DNA from: Chamaea fasciata
Lineage: Eukaryota; Chordata; Aves; Passeriformes; Sylviidae
DNA: 64,000 nucleotides
Direction: 5' to 3'
NCBI GenBank assembly: GCA_029207755.1
Contig: JARCOQ010000026.1
Span: 310,001 to 374,000, forward strand
In this document: positions 57,057 to 64,000 of the stretch, piece by piece
How the letters are laid out: each line of letters begins with the position of its first letter
How positions within the stretch are numbered: the first letter of the stretch is position 1
Notes under the pieces: model-generated
Database searches by the model: none
What the model was told of the DNA's origin: nothing
Seen by the model: only the letters and a program-made list of their open reading frames with translations
Position numbers and translations under genes: made by a program

Positions 57057-58589
57057 GGTTGTGAAATCCCTCGTGTAGAGGCGTTGCAAAATGGTAGCAA
57101 CCTACATCTGCTTGTCTGGGAGATATCCCAGCGCCCGGTGCTGTGGCTCTTGAACTCCTCTGCCTTAATGGGTCAAATTTAGCAATTCAAAATCTGGCTT
57201 CTGAGGTAATTAGGAGGGATAATGCCCACTTCTTCCTCTTAACACCCTGATAGAAAAGCATCCAGGAAGGACTCCTGGACCTCAAAGATAAGCTGCCAGC
57301 TGCCACAGAGACTATCAAAGGGTGGCTCAAAGTCAAGAGCAAACAGCTGATTTTTTATGGTTCTTGGGTTTTTGCTGGTGGTGACAGGAAGCCATGTTCC
57401 CCAAGCTGTTCGCTTCCTGTTTTATTTTTACACCCAGCCCGAGCAGATCCGCATGCCTATCACATGGGAGCTGCCTGCTTCTCTTGGGTTGTTCCTCAGC
57501 TGACCTAGAAAAGTGATTCTTTCCCCTTCTAAATTAATCAAGAACTTGGGATGTATTTGCTTTCACTTAGTCCTAAAGATTTCAGGCATGTATGATGCTC
57601 CTTGTAGTGAGCTGATCACACGGGCTTCCTTCTCCCCCTTGGAGCTGGATGATCTGGGAGGGAGCTGTTTGATGCTTCAGCGTTTGGGCCTGTTAGCAAA
57701 GGAGATTTTTGTTACTTCAAGGCACTGACCTGCACATAAAAGTGTTTTTTGTCCAAAGCATAACTTCCGGACACTTGGGTTTTCTTCAGGTTTTTTTATT
57801 TTATTAGTTTTTTTAAGAACTGGAAGTTTGTCCTGCCTGTTGTACAATCAATCCTGACTTGTTTCTGAGTACACTCCAGTTGTGCATCCTGATTAGAGCT
57901 CCCTCAACCTTCAACTGCTCTAGCACGAAAACAATGGTCCAGTGTAAACCTCATCCCCGGGGGATTTCCCAAGGGAAGAGGAGTGCAGCCTGCAGGATAA
58001 GGAACAGTCACCAGAAAGTTTCCTGGTCAGCTGCAACCGCTTCCTGTTGTTCCAGGAGAGCCCCGTGTGCTGCTCCAGGAGGGAGGCTTTGGCGTGCTGG
58101 TGTTTTCTTTCTTCTTTTGTATTATAACATCTCCTGTCTTCGTCTCCGTGGTTTAAGCAACTATTGATTGCAAGTTGGAAATGTTTCTGAAGAGGAACTC
58201 TAAGAGTCACGCCAGGCGCTGAGTGAGCGGGAGGCAGGAGCCCTGTTGGGGCAGCGGGTGGGTAGGAAGGGAACAACGGCTGCGGCGTTGCCAGCAGCAC
58301 TGGGAACGTGGGCGAGGATGTGGAGTTCTCCATCTTTGCCTCTGTACCTGGGCTGGTGGGGCTCTGCTGTCACTGCAAGTCAGAGAACAGGAGGATCTTT
58401 ATTTCTGATGAACCAGTTTTCTCAGGGTGGGGAGCGGGGAAAGAAGGCTTATAAGTAAAGCCATTTGAGAGCAGGAAAAACGAACACCATGGCTCTGGTG
58501 TGCCTGGAATTTGCGGTTGAGTAATCCTTTCCTGTTTCTTTTTTGGGTTGTTTTTCATCTTTCAGAACAGTGCCTGAAGCAGGTCCACC

Positions 58590-58719
58590 ATGCCGTTAGT
58601 AACGAGGAACATTGAGCCAAGGCACCTGTGCCGTCAGACGTTGCCTAGCGTTCCGAGCGAGCTGGAATGCGTGACCAACATCACCCTGGCAAATGTCATT
58701 CGACAGCTGGGCAGCCTGA
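58590..58719 (+). CDS. WASF2: WASF2 coding exon 2 (residues 1-43 and first base of 44)
   Basis: WASF2 (WAVE2) is the Rac-regulated activator of the Arp2/3 complex in the WAVE regulatory complex with CYFIP, NAP1, ABI and BRK1. It drives lamellipodial actin assembly. The exon begins after TTTTTCATCTTTCAG (exon start 58566) with 24 nt of 5' UTR. The ATG at 58590 has strong Kozak context (GTCCACCATGC). It encodes [20 protein letters not shown] and then [20 protein letters not shown], the family-defining start of the WAVE homology domain, and is nearly identical to mammalian WAVE2. The donor GTGAGT at 58720 interrupts codon 44 after its first base, as expected for this gene. The protein continues in the exons at 62535 and 63152. 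Confidence 0.97.
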
Positions 58720-61700
58720 GTGAGTACCATGGCGAGCCTGCGCGTTGCCCTCAGGAGTCGCTACTGCTCTTTATTTAGCTCCCTTTCTACTCTCGTGTTC
58801 CTATTTCTCCCCCATCTGCCTTCCCTGGGTAATGCTAAAATGTTTTCCTAAAGAAATCCGATGCTAATTTCATATCCCTGGTCCCACTGCCTTCCTATCT
58901 AAGAGAAAATGGGGAGGGGGGTGTGTGTATGTGTGTGTGCATGTGAGAGGCTGCAGTGAAACTGCAGATGGAAGGATGGAGCACAACTCAGGCTTGTAAA
59001 ATGGGAGGCTCTTGGAGCAGGCAGGATCTTGTGTCAGAGAACGTGCCTGTAATTGCATGCGCTACTAAATGGAGCTTGACTCTGTTGAATCTACACCATG
59101 TCAGTAGTCTTATTTCTAATGAAAGATAATTAGAGCCCCCACGCAGAAGCTCCTATTTGCCCCTGCTGCTGTTTGTTGTGTTGTGAGACCCAAAGACCCG
59201 TTTGAGCCAAGTGGTGCCTCCAGAGCATCGGTGGTTTGGGGCTTCACTCAAATGGCAGCCTGAGCTGGAGCGATGCCTGGCTCAGCTCTCCAGTGGGCTG
59301 ACCCGTAGCCTTGGAAGAGCTGGAGGGAAAACACAGGCCTACATGCCATAGGAGAAACGAAGAGTTAATTGTGGTCCCTCCGGGATGACTCCATACTCTG
59401 TTGAAATGCTCTGGGTTCTGATTAACCACCTTCGTCCTTGAAGGGAGACTTTGATAATCAAATTAATCTATTGTTTAGCTCCTCTGGGGTGTTTGCAAGC
59501 CCTTCTGCTTGCTCTGCAAAGCAAGCCCTTGTCTTCCGCCATGTGGCAGGCAAAGTTTGGGTGCAGCCTCTTTCCAGCAGTGCAAAGCATGGCTGTCACT
59601 GAAATCTGGGCCCGTGTTTGCTGCCAGTCGGTGTCACATTCTGTTGGGTTGGAGAAATGTCACTGCACAGGCGAGACCAGGCTCTCTGCTCGTGTTCAAC
59701 TGGCCCTCGTTGTTCATTTGTTAGCTCTGGTAGCCAGGATGGTTGTGGAGTGTGAGTGAAATTCATCTCGTGCATGTGAAATGGTGAGGAAGGAGGCAGT
59801 AAAGCTGTGCAAAGCCCAGCTGCAGGGAAAGCTCATCCCTGTTCAGAGACATGCTGTGGGTTAGTGTGACAGCCCTGGCCAGATCCCACGGGTTTAGACC
59901 TTCTTTGCACAGATATTCAAAGCTTCCCTGCTTCTGAAGCCCTGGCAGCCATATCGCAGCCTGGTTTCTTCTTGGGGAAGGTTCCCTGGGAGCTGGGAAG
60001 TGAGGATGGGGGGATGAGAGGAGAAGGTGAGAGCTGCTGGACCACTCACAGGTGCCTGGGGAGGCAGCTGAGGAGAGGAGCCTCCTGCTGACACTTAGTG
60101 TGAGAGGAGAGCAAGGCAGGTGGGAGGGAAATGCATAGCACCATCCACTTCCCCAGGGTCAGCAGTATTTTAAATAAAGCAACGTTTAGACTATGCTCAC
60201 ATCCAAATGACCAAACTCCTGCCCCCTGCCCTTTCCTCTCTCCTCCGAAAAAAAATTTTCTCTCTCCTTGTACCTTTGCTATTACAGGAACGTAGAGCAG
60301 GTTCACTAGGCTGTGACAGCCCTGTCAAGTGAATAATCAGCCATGCCTGGTGCACCACGGTCTCTTTACAAAGATGCAAACATAAATCTTGTCAAACTTT
60401 CATATTCCAGTGAGTTTACCCTTCGTTACTATCGCAGCTGGGAGCACTTTGTATAAGTCGACCGCACGGTTTTGTGTGATTTTACAGAATCCACGAGCTA
60501 AAGATGGAAGCACCTATTAAATCATGCCGTCTGTCTTCCTGCCAGTGCATGACAAAGATAATTCTGATTGTAAGCTGCACTTTTGCAGTCAAAGTAACTA
60601 AACTAAAAAATTAATCTCTGTCTTACCCCATCTAAAAGTGTTTGTGAGGCTCAGGCAACATGTGAGACGCTGGGTGATAACTCCAGGTGCACTTACACAG
60701 GCAAGGGAACACAGACCATCTCTTCTCTCTTAAGGGTCAAACCAGTATAGAAAATGCTGTTCTATATTATTTTATACTTGGAATATACTTTGTGAACCAA
60801 AGACCTGTTTTTTCCCCTAGTGCTTGTTGCAGTTCCTTGTGAAATTCAGAAATGTTTTTACTTCTTGTGAAAGTAGAAATGAAATTGCAACTTTTTGTTT
60901 GAGGTGTTGCTGAAAAGTTTCACATTTTCCCGCAGATAAATTTTTACTCTCTTCGGTCAAATAGGAGAACTGGTCTGTGATGATGTTGAAAATGGAGATT
61001 GCTTCATGAAACATGGCTACTAGAAGAGCTACCTGGCCCTTAGATCTCCAAACATAAAATTCTCCTTATGAGTTTGGGTTTGTTAATTGAGCATATGTGG
61101 AGTCTGCATTGTCTGGGAGGGTGGAAGGAGGAGGTCAGTTGAAGTTAACCTTCAGCATTTGCTTTCTACAAACACTTGGACCTGGCATTGCCACCAAAAG
61201 GGGCGGAGAAGGTTGAATTTTAACCTGGCTTGTTCCCCGTGCTTGGCAGTGTAAGGAGATCTCCACGGAGCAGGAACGAGGAGTTGATATGTTGGGTTAG
61301 ATAGCTGGGAGTGTTTGTGCAGCTGGGCTTTGGGGGATGCCCTCGCCTTGCCTTGTGCAGGGGGTGCTTTGTCTCCCTGACTCTGTAGACAACCACGTTT
61401 TCCAAAATTACTGTTGCAATTAGACTTCCAACTGGTTTTTCTTTCCTGAATGTCGGAGAGGATCTTTGGGAGTAACAGATTCCAGAACAAACTGTTGACC
61501 ATATGATGATGCACTTCAAAACCAGACTGCTTATTGGGAGCAGCCTTGTACTCAGCAGCCGTGGCTGGAAATGTTTCCCATCAGTGGGAACACCACGGGC
61601 CCATGTCTGCGGTCGGTGCCAAGTCTGCTCCGCTCCGCGCTGTCCTCGGCGTGCCTGGGGCTCCCTGTCTTGGGTTGTGCCCGGGAGCAGAACAAAAAGA

Positions 61701-62534
61701 CAGCACTCACTGGAAGTTCTTGGGTTTCTTCCAGGTCTCACACCTCTGTCTACCTGTGGCCATCTCTTGTTGCACTGTAGGTTTTAAACTCCCAGGGACG
61801 GGGCCGTGTTTTTGTTACTCCTGTAAGTGGTGCAGCTCCTGATCTGAGCCCCGGGCACTCAAAGGGCCGCAGCCATGGATGGTTCTTGTCATAGCAGCCC
61901 ACTGGGTAGTCCACGCTGTTCCAGAGAGAATGTCCCTGATTGAGAAGTTCCCCTTTGGTTTTGATTTAGAATCAATGTGAGTGCATCAATTTTTCAGACA
62001 CTGCCACCTGAAGGAACAGCAGGGTCAGTGCTGTCAGCTGCGGTTTCAGCTCCAGCTTTGGGATCCAGGACTGGGTCTGCTCTCTACTTCCAGAGTGCTT
62101 TGAGCTTGTAAATATATGCCAGCTCCCCTGGAGGCAAGGCCTGCTGAAGACTGGGAGCCTTTGAGATTCTCCAGAGCAATAAAAATCTGACTGTATTTCC
62201 TTGTCTAATAAACAGAACAGCAGAGAATCTTAAAGGACCTTCAGATCCATCCGCATTCAGTCCAGTGTAGTGTTGTCAGCCCTCTTTAGTTTGTTACTTT
62301 AACAGACTTTAAAGTATGTCTCAATTGTTTCCTTATTTCTTGAAGATCCCTTGGAAATGTCAGGTTTTGGTGGAACGAAGCGCTTTCTTCCTGGATGTTA
62401 AACTGAGCCCTGATAAACTTGAAAAGAAGAGTGCTTGCTTCTTTTTTTCTTTCTTTCTTCAAGAAAACAAGCTGGGAGACTGAGTATGGTCTGATGTGGT
62501 TCATAAGGGTAATGTAGACACTTCAATATTGCAG
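58720..62534 (+). other. WASF2: WASF2 intron 2 (3.8 kb)
   Basis: GTGAGT to TTCAATATTGCAG. It contains a (TG)n run at 58918-58942 and otherwise unique, mixed-composition sequence. The AT-rich stretch at 60.52-60.62 kb is unremarkable. No exon is supported inside it. Confidence 0.85.
58918..58942 (+). repeat. (TG)n microsatellite
   Basis: GTGTGTGTATGTGTGTGTGC, an interrupted TG dinucleotide run in WASF2 intron 2. Confidence 0.85.
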
Positions 62535-62669
62535 GTAAATCTGCAGAAGACATATTTGGAGAGTTGTTTACTCAAGCCAACACCTTTGCCTCCCGGGTGA
62601 GCAGTCTCGTCGAGAGAGTTGACCGCTTGCAAGTCAAAGTCACTCAGCTGGATCCCAAAGAGGAGGAAG
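62535..62669 (+). CDS. WASF2: WASF2 coding exon 3 (residues 44-88)
   Basis: The acceptor AATATTGCAG ends at 62534 and the donor GAAG|GTAATG is at 62670. The 135-bp exon completes Ser44 and encodes [20 protein letters not shown], then [19 protein letters not shown] and PKEEE. The [17 protein letters not shown] stretch is the amphipathic coiled-coil helix that packs with ABI and BRK1 in the trimeric part of the WAVE complex. Compared with the human protein as I know it, Tyr is replaced by Ser at residue 46 and Ala by Val at about residue 69; both are mild. Length and phases match the family. Confidence 0.96.
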
Positions 62670-63151
62670 GTAATGGAGTGGAGCACAGCTCGAGCATGGT
62701 GAAGGTTCTCATTGAGTCAGCATGCTTGGTTCAGCACCGTAAACCCAGCGGGACACTGCCATGGGTGTTGGAACGTGTTCTCTGGAGCTGGGAGGGGCTG
62801 TTTCCCTGCCTCCTGGTAGAGCCTTTTTGGCTTTGCTCTTCAGTGACTCTCCATGTGGGAGCTTGCCCTCCAGCAGTGGGGTGGCAGTGGATGAGCTGCT
62901 TGAGCTTGGTCACAGGGGTTCCAAAGCCCATGGGCCCTCAAGGGAGAGCTGTGTTGATGGAGCAGTGGATCTTGGCAGCACACTGGAGATCTGATGGGTT
63001 TCCCAAGGGATCTGTGGGAAAAGGAACCTGACCTTAGGAACTGTAAAGCGTGCCAAGGACTCCAACTGAAATCAGATGTTCACTGCTTGGGCTTCAGTGT
63101 CGTTGGCCTGGGTCAAGCTGTTCTTCACTTGTTCTGTGCTCTTCCTTACAG
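62670..63151 (+). other. WASF2: WASF2 intron 3 (482 bp)
   Basis: GTAATG to GTGCTCTTCCTTACAG. Unique sequence with no further feature seen. Confidence 0.9.
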
Positions 63152-63305
63152 TCTCCTTGCAAGGCATTAACACCAGGAAGGCCTTCAAAAGCTCCACCAC
63201 TCAGGACCAGAAGCTCTTTGACAGAGATTCTCTCCCCGTGCCTGTCCTCGAAACCTACAGGACCTGCAATACCCCTCCACCTCTCAACTTCCTCTCACCT
63301 TACAG
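63152..63305 (+). CDS. WASF2: WASF2 coding exon 4 (residues 89-139 and two bases of 140)
   Basis: The acceptor CTCTTCCTTACAG ends at 63151 and the donor TACAG|GTAGGG is at 63306. It encodes [20 protein letters not shown], then [16 protein letters not shown] and [16 protein letters not shown]. This is the segment of the WAVE homology domain after the coiled coil. Tyr124 in VLETY matches the conserved tyrosine (Y125 in WAVE1) whose phosphorylation helps release the autoinhibited complex. The exon ends in phase 2, in Arg140. The remaining exons, including the proline-rich region and the C-terminal VCA Arp2/3-activating segment, lie outside the window. Confidence 0.96.
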
Positions 63306-64000
63306 GTAGGGGTACAGTACCTTCCTCTTCCCTTGCAGAGAAGAACCTCTTCCTCCCGCCCTGCTGGGGGGGTCCTTTCCTGTTCTGTGCTGGACTGAAG
63401 CAGCTGTTTCCACTGGGAAATTGAGCTGCTGAACTAATCCACCAGGAGATCTCTGTCCTTTGGATTATGTGAAACTTTGCTTTTGCGGTCATACAAATGA
63501 ACGTAGCTAGAAAATGATCTTTGGTGTTCTGCTGTCACTTCTGGGAGTGCCCTGGGGCCAGGCGTGGCTGGCACTGCAGAACCATGCTGGCTGTGCTGCA
63601 GATGAGGCATTTTTCTTGTGCTCCTCCGTAGCCCAGTGGCTCCTTTCCAAAGAGCTGCAGTGCGAGATGCAGAGCATTCACCTGGAGGTGGCTCTCACCC
63701 AGGTGGGTGCAGCAGGCACCTGGTGGTGCGTCCTGTGGCCTCCGGTGCCTGCTCTGAGACATCTGGTGGGACCCACACTGGCTGTGTAACCAGTTCCGAG
63801 CAGCCCCACTCTGATTCCGTCTTGTAGGTAGTAGAAGTAAAGGGGATCAGAATCCAGAGACTTATCCCACATCCATAAATACCTTCTGAGCAGGTAAAAA
63901 GTAATTACAGATAGCTGGAGGCAGCTGTCTCCTGCCAGACGCGGCTGCACTGCAAAGTGGGAGGAGAGGGAGTCTGTGTGCGCTCACTCAGGAGCTTCAA
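63306..64000 (+). other. WASF2: WASF2 intron 4, 5' part (runs off the window)
   Basis: This starts GTAGGG. The next exon, which should begin with the Asp-Asp-Gly-Lys-Glu-Ala segment, is not present up to position 64000. No other feature was seen. Confidence 0.85.

Larger units (their letters stand above)
42435..58565 (+). other. WASF2: WASF2 intron 1 (16.1 kb)
   Basis: Bounded by GTGAGT at 42435 and TTTTTCATCTTTCAG ending at 58565. Its GC content is clearly lower than the AHDC1 side. It contains five CR1 fragments (listed), a 12-G run at 51983-51994, a TG microsatellite at 52842-52858, and AT-rich blocks that may be regulatory (48.12-48.34 and 49.79-50.00 kb). No coding exon or other gene is supported inside it. 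The frame of 367 codons at 56.1-57.2 kb runs through a CR1 and is not a gene. Confidence 0.8.

Noticed and set aside
56079..57182. 367-codon + frame in WASF2 intron 1
   Set aside because: It ends in a CR1 fragment (residues like RMSFKVLSNPNHPG) and no protein family was recognised. Cys/Leu/Ser-rich chance frame.
62212..62262. Possible antisense CR1 tail (TCTTAAAGGACCTTCAGATC)
   Set aside because: Only a short, diverged similarity, with no second diagnostic CR1 block next to it.
1..64000. CRISPR arrays, bacterial operons, phage or toxin-antitoxin systems
   Set aside because: The window is vertebrate nuclear DNA with introns and CR1 elements. The tandem repeats are minisatellites without unique spacers.

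Overview
This window is vertebrate nuclear DNA, almost certainly from a bird. The evidence is CR1-type LINE 3' ends in both orientations, multi-exon genes with GT-AG splice sites, CpG islands, many GC-rich minisatellites, and two genes recognised by their proteins: AHDC1 (Gibbin) and WASF2 (WAVE2). Both are on the + strand in the order AHDC1 then WASF2. As far as I know this matches the neighbouring order on human 1p36-p35, so it is a conserved syntenic block, probably on a GC-rich microchromosome. There is no sign of bacterial, plasmid, phage or CRISPR content.

Layout. Positions 1-23363 are very GC-rich flank or 5' introns of AHDC1, with no protein gene I can support. They hold several unrelated tandem repeats (9.0-9.4, 10.2-11.3, 12.1-12.3, 16.7-17.0 and 18.6-19.1 kb), CpG-rich blocks (14.1, 17.8-18.3, 20.4-21.1 and 21.8-22.5 kb), a CR1 tail and a few AT-richer blocks that look like conserved regulatory DNA. 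Positions 23364-24346 hold three well-spliced small exons. Positions 24750-29764 hold the large AHDC1 exon with the whole annotated-type reading frame (1645 codons). Positions 29765 to about 33660 are the AHDC1 3' UTR region, with a 111-bp intron just after the stop, a possible second intron filled by a 35-bp minisatellite, several sense-strand A-rich tracts, and an AATAAA at 33635. Positions 33660-42140 are intergenic. The WASF2 CpG-island promoter and non-coding exon 1 lie at 42140-42800. A 16.1-kb intron follows, then coding exons 2, 3 and 4 (58590-58719, 62535-62669, 63152-63305). The rest of WASF2 lies beyond the window. Base composition drops from very GC-rich to mixed or AT-rich soon after the WASF2 promoter (about 43 kb).

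The two genes are not a functional operon. AHDC1 is a nuclear AT-hook chromatin regulator. WASF2 is a cytoplasmic actin-nucleation promoting factor in the WAVE regulatory complex. They are simply neighbours.

The most unusual observation is upstream of the AHDC1 start. The three small exons and the 5' part of the main exon form one uninterrupted frame joined to AHDC1 if the exon at 24.3 kb uses the second of two overlapping AG acceptors (exon start 24308). An ATG in good context at 24176 would then add 51 residues. If the first AG (24306) is used, the same ATG opens a 54-codon upstream ORF that ends 10 nt into AHDC1. A 2-nt acceptor choice could therefore switch between an extended protein and a repressive overlapping uORF. 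This is an inference from sequence and needs RNA and comparative data.
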